The position numbers and the translations under genes are program-made. A stretch of DNA of 64,000 nt from Fructobacillus pseudoficulneus (lineage in GTDB: Bacteria; Bacillota; Bacilli; Lactobacillales; Lactobacillaceae). The DNA lies in contig NZ_FNWS01000001.1 of assembly GCF_900108455.1 (NCBI RefSeq), positions 310,001 to 374,000 on the forward strand. The letters run 5' to 3'. A model generated the notes under the pieces. The model did no database searches. It saw only the letters and a list, made by a program, of their open reading frames with translations, and had not been told where the DNA came from. Every line of letters begins with the position of its first letter. The stretch's first letter is position 1. Below are positions 1 to 9,357 of this stretch, piece after piece.

Positions 1-150
1 GTTCGAGTTAATCAAAACCACCTGGTAGCCCTCTTCCTTTAGGGAAAGGCAGGCTTGTGATCCTGAATAATCGAATTCAGCCGCTTGACCAATAATAATT
101 GGCCCTGATCCAATCACCAAAATTTTCTGAATGTCATTTCGCTTGGGCAT
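1..150 (-). CDS. carB: carbamoyl-phosphate synthase large subunit, N-terminal 50 codons (partial)
   Basis: The reverse strand opens with an ATG at 148-150 and reads through the left edge as [20 protein letters not shown] and onwards, ending in VVLINSN. This is the characteristic start of CarB, whose [10 protein letters not shown] loop begins the first ATP-grasp half. CarB makes carbamoyl phosphate from bicarbonate, ATP and the ammonia released by CarA, feeding pyrimidine and arginine synthesis. Only 50 of roughly 1,060 residues are inside the window. One base separates it from the carA stop, so it is the fourth gene of the pyrBC-carAB operon. Confidence 0.95.
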   Translation of the reverse strand, partial: MPKRNDIQKILVIGSGPIIIGQAAEFDYSGSQACLSLKEEGYQVVLINSN

Positions 151-151
151 C

Positions 152-1237
152 TTAGGCTCCCTTCTTTTCCATCAATTTTCCGATGAAGTTGTCAAAGATA
201 TACTCGGCATCGTGTGGTCCTGGTGAAGCGTCCGGGTGGAATTGGACTGAAAAGGCTTCCTTATCCTTCAAGCGGACCCCTTCGACTGTTTCGGCGTTAA
301 TTTCTTCGTGGGTCACTTCCAAATTAGTACCGGCCAGTGACGCACGGCCAACAGCATAACCATGGTTTTGAGAAGTAAAGTACTTGCGTTGGTGGTCCAC
401 ATCCGTCACGGCGTGGTTAAAGCCACGGTAGCCAAACTTCATCTTGTAAGTCTTGGCCCCGTTAGCAATGGCAAAGAGCTGGTGTCCAAGGCAAATACCC
501 ATGATTGGATAACGATTTTGCAATTCCAAGATGGTCTTCGAAGCATAACCATACTGGGTTGGATCGCCAGGGCCATTTGATAGCAAAACCCCGTCCGGGT
601 TGCTGGCTTCAATCACCGAAGCTGGTGTTTCTCCTGGGAAGACGGTCACGGTTGCGCCGCGCTTTTGCAAGGCCTTAACGATTGAGCCCTTGAGGCCAAA
701 GTCAAGCAAGGCAATCTTTGGTCCATCAACGGCACCCGCAAAGGTTTCAATCGCCGCTTCCTTCTTGGCCCGAGCCAACAAGAGTGATGGATAATCCTCG
801 GCAAAGAGAGCGTCAATCTTTTCTTGATTTAATTCTGATACCAAGACGGCGGGCATTGAACCGTGGTCTCGAATTTCCTTAGCTAATTTGCGCGTGTCAA
901 TGCCAGTCAAGCCTGGCAAATCTTGTTCCTTGGCAAAGTCTTCCAAGGTCATCACTGAACGGAAGTTGGCTGGGCGACGGGCCAAATCCTTGACGATAAT
1001 CGCATCGACGGCGGGCTTACTGCCGGCACCTTCGTTATCGTCGAGGTTAATGCCGTAATTACCAATCAGTGGGTAAGTAAAGACCATCGTTTGCCCAAAG
1101 TATGATGGGTCAGTCATTGTTTCCTGGTAACCCGTCATCCCAGTTGAAAAGACGACTTCTGTTAACAAATCTTTGTCGGCACCAAAACGCTCACCGGCGT
1201 ATACGGAACCGTTTTTCAATACTAAGTAACCCTGCAT
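152..1237 (-). CDS. carA: carbamoyl-phosphate synthase small (glutaminase) subunit
   Basis: The 361-residue protein hydrolyses glutamine and passes ammonia to CarB. The N-terminal CarA fold ([19 protein letters not shown]) is followed by a class I glutaminase domain with the nucleophile motif GICLGHQLF (Cys near 249) and a downstream [11 protein letters not shown] motif. In E. coli CarA the third triad residue is Glu in HPE; here it is Asp, a conservative change I believe also occurs in other lactic acid bacteria. The open frame extends 15 codons further upstream into pyrC, but MQGYLV is the family's usual start. pyrC ends four bases before it. Confidence 0.95.
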   Translation of the reverse strand: MQGYLVLKNGSVYAGERFGADKDLLTEVVFSTGMTGYQETMTDPSYFGQTMVFTYPLIGNYGINLDDNEGAGSKPAVDAIIVKDLARRPANFRSVMTLEDFAKEQDLPGLTGIDTRKLAKEIRDHGSMPAVLVSELNQEKIDALFAEDYPSLLLARAKKEAAIETFAGAVDGPKIALLDFGLKGSIVKALQKRGATVTVFPGETPASVIEASNPDGVLLSNGPGDPTQYGYASKTILELQNRYPIMGICLGHQLFAIANGAKTYKMKFGYRGFNHAVTDVDHQRKYFTSQNHGYAVGRASLAGTNLEVTHEEINAETVEGVRLKDKEAFSVQFHPDASPGPHDAEYIFDNFIGKLMEKKGA

Positions 1238-1241
1238 TGCC

Positions 1242-2510
1242 TTACTCCTTCTTTGCTTGATAAACCAGGTTGCCATCCACAAAGGTCTTTAAGACCTTGC
1301 CGTAAACTTCCTGGCCGGTAAATGGGGTGTTTTTCCCCTTTGATTCAAATCTTTCTGGGTCGATTTGGTAGGGATGAATTAAGTCAAGCAACGCGATGTC
1401 CGCTTGGTCACCTACCAGCAACTCACCGGCATTTTCCAAGCCAAAGACTTCCTTTGGCTTTTGGACGAGCCACTTCAAAGCCGTTTCCAAGTCGACCAGG
1501 CCACTTTTGACAAAGTGGGTATAGACAAGTGGGAAGGCCGTTTCCAAGCCCACAATGCCAAATGAGCAATCGTGCATCGAACCAGCTTTTTCTTCCTGGC
1601 TGTGAGGCGCGTGGTCGGTTGCAATCATGTCAATCGTGCCATCCAGCAGCCCCGCAATCAGAGTCAATCGGTCTTCCTTTGACCGAAGTGGTGGGTTCAT
1701 CTTGAACATTGGATTGTCGCTTTCAATCATGCCGTCATCCAAAAAGAGATGGTGGGGTGAAACTTCGGCTGTGACGTTTAGCCCCATTTGCTTGGCCAAG
1801 CGCACCTGGGCGACCGATTCCTTAGTTGAAATGTGTGCCACGTGGTAGCGGACGCCTGTCTCCTTGGCCATTACCAAGTCGCGCGCCAATTGGGTTGACT
1901 CCGACAAACCTGTCATGCCCGGTAAGCCGAGCCGGTCAGCCGTTGGACCCGCATTGATGACCCCACCCTGAATCAAGCTATCATCCTCTAGGTGCGCTGA
2001 GATTACTCGGTCAGCAGCCTTGGCCGCTCTCATGGCCTCCAGCATTGTTTGAGCATCTTGAACACCATGGCCGTCATTGGAAAAGGCCATCGCACCGGCC
2101 CTAGCCATCGCCTTTAGGTCAGCCGCCCCCTGGCCAACGAGGTCGGCTGATAAAGCACCATACTGGGCAATCTTGACCAGGCTATTTTCCTGGTTCAAAG
2201 CAACCTGGGCCGCAACTTTGTCGACGGTATCGACCACCGGCTTCACGTTTGGCATAGTCATTACGGTCGTAAAGCCACCATGAGCGGCCGCGTGTGACCC
2301 AGTTTCAATCGTTTCCTTGTAAGTCAAACCGGGTTCACGGAAGTGCACGTGAACATCAATCAAACCGGGAATGGCAGTAGCTCCCTGCGCGTTAATTTCT
2401 TCATCGGCGGCCGTTTCGATTCCGCGGGCAATCTTTTGAATTTGCCCATCTTGGATCAAAATGTCTTGGCAGCGGCCATTGATAACGGCATGTTTAATTA
2501 ATGTTCTCAT
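1242..2510 (-). CDS. pyrC: dihydroorotase
   Basis: This 422-residue amidohydrolase cyclises carbamoyl aspartate to dihydroorotate, the third step of UMP synthesis. The metal-binding motif DVHVHFREPG sits near residues 52-61, and the conserved MIATDHAPHS motif lies near residue 295. Length and motifs fit the Bacillus-type class I enzyme. The start codon overlaps the pyrB stop as ATGA, with a good Shine-Dalgarno sequence (GGAGG, 7 nt away) inside the end of pyrB, so the two genes are probably translationally coupled. Confidence 0.95.
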   Translation of the reverse strand: MRTLIKHAVINGRCQDILIQDGQIQKIARGIETAADEEINAQGATAIPGLIDVHVHFREPGLTYKETIETGSHAAAHGGFTTVMTMPNVKPVVDTVDKVAAQVALNQENSLVKIAQYGALSADLVGQGAADLKAMARAGAMAFSNDGHGVQDAQTMLEAMRAAKAADRVISAHLEDDSLIQGGVINAGPTADRLGLPGMTGLSESTQLARDLVMAKETGVRYHVAHISTKESVAQVRLAKQMGLNVTAEVSPHHLFLDDGMIESDNPMFKMNPPLRSKEDRLTLIAGLLDGTIDMIATDHAPHSQEEKAGSMHDCSFGIVGLETAFPLVYTHFVKSGLVDLETALKWLVQKPKEVFGLENAGELLVGDQADIALLDLIHPYQIDPERFESKGKNTPFTGQEVYGKVLKTFVDGNLVYQAKKE

Positions 2511-3439
2511 TTTGTTTCCTCCATCAAGCCGCGACTCTGCAAGACCTTCGTTAAGATGGCCATTCGGGCGTAAACACCGTTTTTCATTTGGGTGAAAATT
2601 CGTGATTTTGCACCATCAACCAAGTCTGAAGCAATTTCGACATTGCGATTCACCGGTGCTGGGTGCATGATAATGGCCTTTTCATTCAAGAGCTTGGCGC
2701 GATCCGCTGTTAAACCACACTGCTGGTAATAATCAACGGCTGTAAAGGCATCGCGGTTCGCTTCGTCAAACCGTTCCAACTGAACCCGCAACATCATCAC
2801 CACGTCTAGTTCAGGTAAGATTTGGTCCAGCTCACCGTAAGTACCAAGGTCATCAAAGTCTTCGCTGTACCAAGACTTTGGTCCACCAAAGTAGAGGCTG
2901 GCCCCCAACTCCTTTAAAATTTTCGCATCGGACTTGGCCACCCGGGAGTGGGCCAAGTCGCCAATAATGCCGACCTTCAGGCCCTTGATTTGGCCAAATT
3001 CATTTTGAATCGTCAGCAGGTCAAGCAAGGTCTGGGAAGGATGGACACCCGCCCCATCACCGGCATTCACCAACGCTAAGTTGACATAAGGGTTTTCGAC
3101 CAAGTCCTGGTACCAACCGGTTTGGCTGTGGCGGATGACCGTCAAATCAATACCAATCGCTTGCAAGGTCCGGACCGTGTCAGCCAAAGTTTCACCCTTT
3201 TGAACGGATGACGTGGCTGGGTTCACCTCGATTAATTCGATACCAAGCTTCTTTTCCGCCATCTGAAAGGATGTCTTGGTTCGAGTTGAATTTTCAAAGA
3301 AGAGGTTGGCGCCGTATACCGGCCGGGTCAGCACTGGTGCGCTAGCCCCTTGCTGGTAAGCCGCGGCTAAATCAATTAGTTCTTGCAATGCCGGCGTTGA
3401 CAAGTCAGCAAGGTCTAAACAGTTTTCCCAATTGGTCAT
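2507..3439 (-). CDS. pyrB: aspartate carbamoyltransferase catalytic subunit
   Basis: PyrB condenses carbamoyl phosphate and aspartate, the committed step of pyrimidine synthesis. The 310-residue protein shows the carbamoyl-phosphate loop FFENSTRTKTSF near residues 46-57 and the HPAPVNRNVEI motif near the C-terminus. No regulatory subunit pyrI is present, as is usual in Firmicutes. I chose the ATG at 3437-3439, which begins MTNWENCLDLADLS and has an AAGGGG ribosome site just upstream; an upstream ATG 13 codons earlier lies next to the attenuator terminator and is less likely. It is the first gene of pyrB-pyrC-carA-carB. Confidence 0.95.
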   Translation of the reverse strand: MTNWENCLDLADLSTPALQELIDLAAAYQQGASAPVLTRPVYGANLFFENSTRTKTSFQMAEKKLGIELIEVNPATSSVQKGETLADTVRTLQAIGIDLTVIRHSQTGWYQDLVENPYVNLALVNAGDGAGVHPSQTLLDLLTIQNEFGQIKGLKVGIIGDLAHSRVAKSDAKILKELGASLYFGGPKSWYSEDFDDLGTYGELDQILPELDVVMMLRVQLERFDEANRDAFTAVDYYQQCGLTADRAKLLNEKAIIMHPAPVNRNVEIASDLVDGAKSRIFTQMKNGVYARMAILTKVLQSRGLMEETK

Positions 3440-3479
3440 CTTTTTGCCCCTTTTTGCTTCTGGCTGCAAAGTTTCCAAT

Positions 3480-3676
3480 AAAAAACGCCCTGATCTTGCG
3501 ATCAGAGCGTCAGTGGTGGAGGTGGTCTGGGATCCTTGCGTGTGCTTAGAACTTTAGACCGTCCCCTTATTAACAAGGCTATCCAGGGTCTCGCCCAGGG
3601 GTCGGTCTTCACCGGCCATTGCCTTGTTGCATTTTCCACCTTAGCGACTCTCCGGTCGGCTTTAAAGGATTGCAAC
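3480..3676 (-). promoter_or_regulatory. PyrR-dependent transcription attenuator of the pyr operon
   Basis: This untranslated leader fills most of the 350-base gap before pyrB. On the minus strand GTTGCA (3676-3671) pairs with TGCAAC (3631-3626), enclosing CCTTTAA, a stem AGCCGAC/GTCGCT and a loop carrying CCGGAGAG. That matches the PyrR-binding loop core CCNGNGAG and its flanking CCTTTAA/AAGG. The intrinsic terminator is CGCTCTGATC-GCAA-GATCAGGGCG (3509-3486) followed by six T. An antiterminator can form between GGTGGA (3640-3635) and TCCACC (3520-3515), extended towards GACGCTC. About 110 bases of extra paired sequence lie between. pyrR itself is not in the window. No convincing -35 was found; a TATATT near 3708 may be the -10. 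Confidence 0.8.
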
Positions 3677-3758
3677 TTATATTTGCTTGTTAATATCTTA
3701 TCACCGAATATAATCTCTGGCAAGCAATATTTTTGAAAAAAGCAACCAGCTTTCAAAA

Positions 3759-3789
3759 CAAAAAAGACAGCCAATCCTGGCTGTCTTTT
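3759..3789 (-). terminator. terminator after yrzB
   Basis: The stem AAGACAGCCA/TGGCTGTCTT with a four-base loop lies directly after the yrzB stop and is followed on the minus strand by a T-rich run. Confidence 0.85.
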
Positions 3790-3791
3790 GC

Positions 3792-4091
3792 TTAATTAAA
3801 GTTTGAATCATCGTCCAAAAAAGTATTCAATACTTCTTCGACCATGTTCCATTCTGCATCATCTTCGATTGGCAACAAGTCTTCCTCTGTTGCATCCCCA
3901 TCTTCTGTTGGGTTAAAGATGTAAGCTTGAACATCAACCTGTTCATCTTCTTCGACACCATCTGGTACCAACAAGATGTATGAACGATCAAATTCCTCTG
4001 AGTGGAACGTAAACAAAACTTCGTATAAAGTTTCGTCACCGTTTTCATCAACCAAGGTAATCTTATCGATTTCTGGGTTTTGCTTTGCCAT
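3792..4091 (-). CDS. yrzB: DUF1292 family protein, YrzB-like
   Basis: This 99-residue, very acidic protein ([29 protein letters not shown]) matches the DUF1292 family, whose function is unknown. The start [20 protein letters not shown] and its position as the last gene of ireB-ruvX-yrzB, downstream of alaS, reproduce the conserved Firmicute order. An overlapping frame of the same length on this strand is a shadow. No membrane segment or cysteine motif is visible. Assignment rests on length, composition and neighbourhood. Confidence 0.9.
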   Translation of the reverse strand: MAKQNPEIDKITLVDENGDETLYEVLFTFHSEEFDRSYILLVPDGVEEDEQVDVQAYIFNPTEDGDATEEDLLPIEDDAEWNMVEEVLNTFLDDDSNFN

Positions 4092-4133
4092 AAAAAATCC
4101 TTTATTTCTCTTAATTGGCCTAGCAACGAATCA

Positions 4134-4568
4134 TTAAAGCTTCGTTAGCTTGCCGTTTGCATCTAAATAGTTTTGTAAGATAAACTCGGCCGCAATTTTA
4201 TCAATCACTTTCTTGCGTTTCTTACGGGAAACGTCCGCCTCTTCAATCAGCATCCGTTCCGCCTGAACAGTCGTTAACCGTTCGTCTTGAAAGTCAGTTG
4301 GTAAAGAAAAACGTTCTTCCACCATTTGCGCATAGGCCCGTGAAGCTTCCGCCCGCGGTCCCTCAGTATTGTTCATATTCTTAGGTAGACCCAAAACAAC
4401 GGCCTTGGCCCCCGTTTCTTGAATAATTTCACCCAAACGGTCTAATCCAAAGACTTTTTCGTCCTCATTGATGCGAATGATTTCGACCCCTTGAGCCGTC
4501 CAGCCCATTGGGTCAGAAACCGCTACACCAACAGTTTTTGAGCCTACATCAAGTCCTAATATCCGCAT
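4134..4568 (-). CDS. ruvX: putative pre-16S rRNA nuclease / Holliday junction resolvase-like RNase H fold protein
   Basis: The 144-residue protein begins [20 protein letters not shown], the RNase H-like first strand of the YqgF/RuvX family with its catalytic Asp near residue 7. It continues with a [15 protein letters not shown] loop and an [15 protein letters not shown] segment carrying the conserved acidic and Thr residues. In E. coli the protein matures the 16S rRNA 5' end; a resolvase role was proposed earlier. The start overlaps the ireB stop by one base, so the genes are in one operon. Confidence 0.93.
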   Translation of the reverse strand: MRILGLDVGSKTVGVAVSDPMGWTAQGVEIIRINEDEKVFGLDRLGEIIQETGAKAVVLGLPKNMNNTEGPRAEASRAYAQMVEERFSLPTDFQDERLTTVQAERMLIEEADVSRKKRKKVIDKIAAEFILQNYLDANGKLTKL

Positions 4569-4819
4569 TACTTATTCAAATAGGTGTGCACGAGCTCCTC
4601 GATGATTTCATCGCGCTCATGTCGCTTGATTAAGTTACGGGCATCATGAAGGCGAGGAATATAAGCCGGGTCACCAGACATCAGGTAACCAACAATTTGG
4701 TTGATTGGGTTATAGCCCTTTTCTTCCAATGCAGCGTATACCAAAACCATCGTTTCATGGATATCTTTGGGCGCTTGGTTACCAAAATCAAAAATTGCTG
4801 TCTTATCATTTACAGTCAT
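4568..4819 (-). CDS. ireB: IreB family regulatory phosphoprotein (DUF965)
   Basis: The 83-residue protein carries the highly conserved DUF965 core [20 protein letters not shown] followed by [13 protein letters not shown] and [10 protein letters not shown]. In Enterococcus faecalis IreB is phosphorylated by the kinase IreK and acts negatively on cephalosporin resistance. I placed the start at the ATG 4817-4819, eight bases after GGAG; a GTG three codons earlier lies too close to the ribosome site. First gene of ireB-ruvX-yrzB. Confidence 0.93.
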   Translation of the reverse strand: MTVNDKTAIFDFGNQAPKDIHETMVLVYAALEEKGYNPINQIVGYLMSGDPAYIPRLHDARNLIKRHERDEIIEELVHTYLNK

Positions 4820-4964
4820 CGCACACACTCCTTTCTTTCTGAAATCTAACTTTCGCGTAACTCTAGTTTACCACGGTAACCCAGAAAATGCTGGTCACCA
4901 GTCCGTGAGTTAAAGTTAGTCTAACACAACTTGGCCAAACTGTCAGGCAAATTGGTCTAGTTAG

Positions 4965-7646
4965 TTATTTTTGTGCCAAAATTGCCTTTGCTTGATCCAA
5001 GGCTTCTTGAATTTTGGCCTGGTCTTTTCCACCGGCTTGAGCCAAATCAGGGCGGCCACCACCGCCACCGCCAACAGTTGGGGCAATAGCTTTGACAACA
5101 TCCCCGGCTTTCACACCAGCAGCATTGGCAGTCTTATCAGCGGCCACTAACAAGTTGACCTTTTCCCCAATTGCAGCAGCTAGGACCAAGACGTTTGATG
5201 CAGCCTTATCGCGCCAGACATCGGCCATTTGACGCAATCCCTGTGCGTTTTCAACCTTAACCTGGGCTACAACCGCAGTCAAATCACCGAATTCTTCTGG
5301 CTTGGCAAACAACTCACCAGCCTGCAAGGCAGCCAATTGTGATTGCAAGGCTTCAATTTGTTGGTTCGCTGCCTTCAAATCTGCTTGGACTTCTTCGACT
5401 CGGTCTTTGACGGCCAACAGGTTTGGCACCTTCAAATTAGCGGCTACCGCGGCCAAGGTCTGTTCCTCGGCCTCAAAGCGGGTAATGGCCGGAATTGACG
5501 TCAAGGCTTCAATTCGGCGAATTCCAGCACCAATTCCTGATTCGGAAACAATCTTGAAGACACCCAATTCTGCCGTTGATTCAGCGTGGGTTCCCCCATC
5601 GAATTCTTGGTTGTAATCACCAATGGAAACAACTCGAACGGTGTCCCCGTATTTGTCATCAAAGACAGCCACGGCACCAACCTTCTTGGCCTCGTCAATC
5701 GACATTTCCTGCCAAGTGATTGGCAAGTTCTTGGCAATTTGTTCGTTCACCTGGTCTTGAATTTGGTTCAAGGTTGCCTGGTCCACTGGGCCTTCATGGT
5801 TGAAGTCAAAGCGTAAGTATTCTGGTTCCACTAATGAACCGGCTTGGTGGACATCCCCACCAATGATATTGCGCAAGGCTTGGTCCAACATGTGTGTGGC
5901 CGTGTGGTTCAATGAGACGGCCCGGTTGCGATCCAAATCAATCGCCAAATCAACTACCTGGTCAACCTGCACATCGGCCAAAACCTGGACAGTATGGATG
6001 TGTTGCCCATTTGGTCCGTTTTGCACATCCGTCACTTCGGCCAAGATGTTATCTTGCTGGTCTTTCACCGTACCAAAGTCGGCCACCTGACCACCCATTT
6101 CCGCGTAGAAAGGCGTCTTATCAAAGACCAACCAGGCAGTTTGCCCAGCATGAGCTTCATTGGTTAACTGCGCAACACCATTTTCATCATGGACCAAAAC
6201 CGCAACGACTTTGGCACCCAAGACGGCCTTATCCGTCCAACCGACATAGGTTGATGGTACCTGCAAATCTGTCAAAGCGGCATTTTGAACACCCATGGCA
6301 TGGTCGTTTGAGCGGGCAGCGCGGGCACGATCACGCTGTGCCTGCAAAGCCTCTTCGTAAGCTGGCAAGTCAACTGACAAACCAGCTTCCTCGGCCTGCT
6401 CTTCCGTCAATTCGATTGGGAAACCGTACGTATCTGACAACTTAAAGGCATCGGCTCCAGAAATTCCCTTCTGACCCTTTTCCTTGGCTTCAGCAATCAC
6501 TTCATCCAAAAGTGACAAACCGGCCTTCAGCGTCTTATTGAAGCGCTTTTCTTCTGCCAAGATTGTCTTTTCAATCGTTGTTTGGTTTTCCTTCAATTCT
6601 GGGTAATAAGAATCCAAAGTCCCGATGACGGCCGGAACTAATTTGGTTAAGAAGTCACCTTGAATCCCGAGCTTTTGTCCGTGCAAGACGGCCCGACGCA
6701 ACAAACGGCGGATAACATAACCGCGTCCTTCGTTACTTGGCTTGGCCCCATCAGCAATCGCAAATGAAATGGCACGAATATGATCAGCAATCACCTTGAA
6801 GGAAATGTTTTCAGTCGTATCCTTCGTTTCATCATAGTGATAGCCGTTGGCCAACTTTTCCGTTTCATGGATAATTGGCAAGAACAAATCCGTATCAAAG
6901 TTTGTGCGACCGTTTTGGAAGACAGAAACTAGTCGTTCAAGACCCATCCCCGTATCAATGTTTTTATGTGGCAATTCAGGGTAAGTACTATTATCCGTCA
7001 AACCAGGCAAATGGTTAAATTGTGAAAAAACGATGTTCCAAATTTCCAGGTACCGTTCATTTTCACCACCAGGATACATTTCAGGATCATCGGCTGGCAA
7101 GTCGGCAAAGGCTTCCCCACGGTCGTAGAAAATTTCAGAATCGGGTCCAGAAGGTCCTTCCCCAATATCCCAGAAGTTATCCTCGACTTCATAGACATGG
7201 CCAGCTGGCAAATCAGTCTTTTCTTCCCAAATCTTACGAGACTCTTGGTCCTTTGGGTAAACCGTCACGTAAAGCTTTTCCTTGTCCAAGCCGTACCATT
7301 CAGGGGACGTCAACAATTCCCAGGCCCAAGGAATCACTTCTTCCTTGAAGTAATCACCAATCGAGAAGTTCCCCATCATTTCAAATAGGGTATGGTGGCG
7401 GGCCGTCTTTCCAACGTTTTCAATATCGTTGGTTCGGATGGCCTTTTGGGCGTTGGTCAACCTTGGCTTTGGTGGGACAACAGAGCCATCAAAGTACTTT
7501 TTCAAAGTGGCCACCCCTGAGTTAATCCAGAGTAATGATGGGTCATTGTCTGGGATTAATGACTTGGGTGGGACAACCAAGTGATCTTTACTAGCAAAAA
7601 AGTCTAAGAACATTTGCCGAATTTCGGCTGATGACAATTCTTTCAT
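4965..7646 (-). CDS. alaS: alanyl-tRNA synthetase
   Basis: The 893-residue enzyme charges tRNA-Ala and edits mischarged Ser and Gly. It starts [17 protein letters not shown] after a GAGATTT region, so the longer upstream frame is rejected because it runs through the T-box. Visible parts are the class II catalytic domain ([20 protein letters not shown]), the tRNA recognition domain ([15 protein letters not shown]), the editing domain with HTATH, and a glycine-rich C-terminal domain ([16 protein letters not shown]). In the editing domain the usual zinc ligand Cys of CGGTH is Asp here ([10 protein letters not shown], codon GAT). Expression is controlled by the upstream T-box. Confidence 0.96.
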   Translation of the reverse strand: MKELSSAEIRQMFLDFFASKDHLVVPPKSLIPDNDPSLLWINSGVATLKKYFDGSVVPPKPRLTNAQKAIRTNDIENVGKTARHHTLFEMMGNFSIGDYFKEEVIPWAWELLTSPEWYGLDKEKLYVTVYPKDQESRKIWEEKTDLPAGHVYEVEDNFWDIGEGPSGPDSEIFYDRGEAFADLPADDPEMYPGGENERYLEIWNIVFSQFNHLPGLTDNSTYPELPHKNIDTGMGLERLVSVFQNGRTNFDTDLFLPIIHETEKLANGYHYDETKDTTENISFKVIADHIRAISFAIADGAKPSNEGRGYVIRRLLRRAVLHGQKLGIQGDFLTKLVPAVIGTLDSYYPELKENQTTIEKTILAEEKRFNKTLKAGLSLLDEVIAEAKEKGQKGISGADAFKLSDTYGFPIELTEEQAEEAGLSVDLPAYEEALQAQRDRARAARSNDHAMGVQNAALTDLQVPSTYVGWTDKAVLGAKVVAVLVHDENGVAQLTNEAHAGQTAWLVFDKTPFYAEMGGQVADFGTVKDQQDNILAEVTDVQNGPNGQHIHTVQVLADVQVDQVVDLAIDLDRNRAVSLNHTATHMLDQALRNIIGGDVHQAGSLVEPEYLRFDFNHEGPVDQATLNQIQDQVNEQIAKNLPITWQEMSIDEAKKVGAVAVFDDKYGDTVRVVSIGDYNQEFDGGTHAESTAELGVFKIVSESGIGAGIRRIEALTSIPAITRFEAEEQTLAAVAANLKVPNLLAVKDRVEEVQADLKAANQQIEALQSQLAALQAGELFAKPEEFGDLTAVVAQVKVENAQGLRQMADVWRDKAASNVLVLAAAIGEKVNLLVAADKTANAAGVKAGDVVKAIAPTVGGGGGGRPDLAQAGGKDQAKIQEALDQAKAILAQK

Positions 7647-7659
7647 GAAATCTCCTCTA

Positions 7660-7899
7660 ATCATGATAAAAACAAAAAAAGACCAAAACAAAGAGCGGAC
7701 GCGTGACCGTGGTACCACCGCTATTTGTAATGATCTTTGCAATCTTTACCTTTAAAATCCTGATAACGCTCGGAAGCGGCCGATTCATCGGCATCATTCA
7801 CTGGGAGCACAAAGTCACCGCCCTAGTGCTTTTCATCAACCAACACCTTGCTAAAAGGACTAAATTACTTTGCATATCCAGTTGCTAAGGTCAATTATA
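7660..7899 (-). promoter_or_regulatory. T-box leader and promoter of alaS
   Basis: The minus strand has a TATAAT -10 at 7899-7894, then a roughly 225-base leader. Near its end is the T-box core AGCGGTGGTACCACGG (7722-7707), which pairs with the uncharged tRNA end, followed by CCGCT and a T-rich run close to alaS. The stem I apical motif GGTTGATGAAA ends at 7831, and 22 bases later the triplet GCT (7808-7806) is the likely Ala specifier. The specifier call is inference from spacing; the T-box itself is plain. Confidence 0.88.
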
Positions 7900-7928
7900 A
7901 CACAATTTTTTCAGGGGAAACTAGGCGA

Positions 7929-9263
7929 TTACCAGCCAATTGCTCGGTCCTTTGGTAGGTCTGGCAGAGTCCCTGCATCCGCTTCGGCAAAGACCTGGTC
8001 AAAGGCATCAAAGACTTGGTTCAATTGCTCATCGGTGATGACCAAAGGTGGCTGAAAGCGCAAAATGAAGCCCCGCAGCGTAATCATCACTACCCCAAGC
8101 TCATAAAGGCGGAAAATAATCTGGCTGGCTAATTGGCTGTCACCCTGACCATCGGGCCCAACAATATCAATCCCGCCATCGAGACCATAAATCCGCACAT
8201 CACCAAGACAAGCAAACCGCTCTTGGGCGCTGTCAAAGTAATCACGGACCCGGTCCCCCATTGTTTTCGACCGTTCGACCAAGTTTTCTTCTGCCAAGAC
8301 ATCCAAACCAGCCATGGCCGCCGCGGCCGCCACCGGGTTTCCCCCGGTAGTAAACAAATGACCGGGAGCAGCTAGTGAGTCAACGATTTCGGCCCGGCCA
8401 ACGACAGCAGACAGTGGCAGCCCAGAAGCAATCGACTTGCCAATCGCCACTAAATCAGGCACGATGCCGAAGTGATCAATCGACCACATTTTTCCTGACC
8501 GGCCCAGTCCTTGGTTCACTTCGTCAACCGCAAAGACAATCCCGTGGTCACGGGTAAACTGATAAAGCATGTCCATATACTCTTGTGGCGCCTTCACGAT
8601 GCCACCATCACCCTGAATTGGTTCAATCAAAATGACGGCCGTTTCATCAGCCGGCACATAACTTTCAAAGATTTGTTCCAATTCCTTGAATTTTCGCACT
8701 GAAAAATCGTGGTCCGACTCACCTTCAAAACGAGCATGAGAATCCGGAAATGGTGCCTTGTAAAAGCCGGGCATCAACGGTCCGATTTTGCGAACCTGGT
8801 TCAAGGAGATTGCTGAAGCCGTCGCTGCAGCAAAGGTCGACCCATGCATGGCGCCAGTAAAGGTCAGCACATAGGGCCGTTTTGTATAGGCCCGGGCAAA
8901 CTTAATCACCGCTTCGTTGGCATCTGAACCAGAATTGCCTAGCGCCACCTTCTTTGGAAAGTCTCCAGGTGTGATTTGTGACAACCGGTCTAGCAAGGCA
9001 GCGGTCGTCGTATTGGCAAAGTAAGCCGGCGTATACAAAATCAATTTTTCAGCTTGGTCCTTAATCGCCTGAACGACCTTCGGGTGACAATGGCCAAAGT
9101 TAATCGCTGAGGCCGAAGCCAACAAGTCCAAATAAGTTTTACCGTCAGCATCCGTAATCGTTGCACCACTAGCTGAGTCCACAACTAAGTCAAAGTACTT
9201 AATGCGGGCAGACTCATTTCGACTTTGATCTTCCTTTGCTAAAATGTCTTGATTCTTACTCAT
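7929..9263 (-). CDS. isoleucine 2-epimerase-like class III PLP aminotransferase fold enzyme
   Basis: This 444-residue class III aminotransferase-fold protein resembles the Lactobacillus buchneri isoleucine 2-epimerase as I recall it. Shared stretches are DLLASASAINFGH, TPAYFANT, ALGNSGSDANEAVIKFARAY, VLIEPIQGDGGIVKAPQEYM, VDEVNQGLGRSGKMW, HLFTTGGNPVAAAA, and the same -IGW ending. The PLP lysine is in AIGKSIASGLPLSAVVG. That enzyme interconverts L-isoleucine and D-allo-isoleucine and acts on other nonpolar amino acids. A GABA or ornithine transaminase role is less likely. The ATG at 9263 has GGAGG five bases upstream; an earlier GTG overlaps that site. It is transcribed alone, downstream of an amino acid permease. 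Confidence 0.82.
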   Translation of the reverse strand: MSKNQDILAKEDQSRNESARIKYFDLVVDSASGATITDADGKTYLDLLASASAINFGHCHPKVVQAIKDQAEKLILYTPAYFANTTTAALLDRLSQITPGDFPKKVALGNSGSDANEAVIKFARAYTKRPYVLTFTGAMHGSTFAAATASAISLNQVRKIGPLMPGFYKAPFPDSHARFEGESDHDFSVRKFKELEQIFESYVPADETAVILIEPIQGDGGIVKAPQEYMDMLYQFTRDHGIVFAVDEVNQGLGRSGKMWSIDHFGIVPDLVAIGKSIASGLPLSAVVGRAEIVDSLAAPGHLFTTGGNPVAAAAAMAGLDVLAEENLVERSKTMGDRVRDYFDSAQERFACLGDVRIYGLDGGIDIVGPDGQGDSQLASQIIFRLYELGVVMITLRGFILRFQPPLVITDEQLNQVFDAFDQVFAEADAGTLPDLPKDRAIGW

Positions 9264-9311
9264 AGGCGCCTCCGGCACTTTCTCTCATTTATTTTTAATC
9301 ATTATACAATA

Positions 9312-9336
9312 AAAGCCCGGGAAAATCCCGAGCTTT
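9312..9336 (-). terminator. terminator after the CAT-type permease
   Basis: AAAGCTCGGG/CCCGGGCTTT forms a stem with a five-base loop on the minus strand, followed by TATTGTATAAT. It lies 20 bases after the permease stop. Confidence 0.8.
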
Positions 9337-9357
9337 CAATAAAATCTATTAAAATTT

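Noticed and set aside
152-1282. Longer carA start (MWMATWFIKQ...)
   Set aside because: The extra 15 codons overlap the end of pyrC and are not family-like; the ATG at 1237 gives the usual [10 protein letters not shown] start.
3502-3774. 90-codon minus-strand open frame before pyrB
   Set aside because: It crosses the PyrR loop, antiterminator and terminator, and starts next to the yrzB terminator. It is leader RNA, not a gene.
3827-4126. 99-codon frame overlapping yrzB on the same strand
   Set aside because: Shadow frame with unusual Met/Gln/Lys-rich composition; the other frame matches DUF1292 and has the right start.
5894-6445. 183-codon plus-strand open frame opposite alaS
   Set aside because: It is antisense to a clear alaS, has biased Pro/Arg/His composition, and no ribosome site or recognisable domain.
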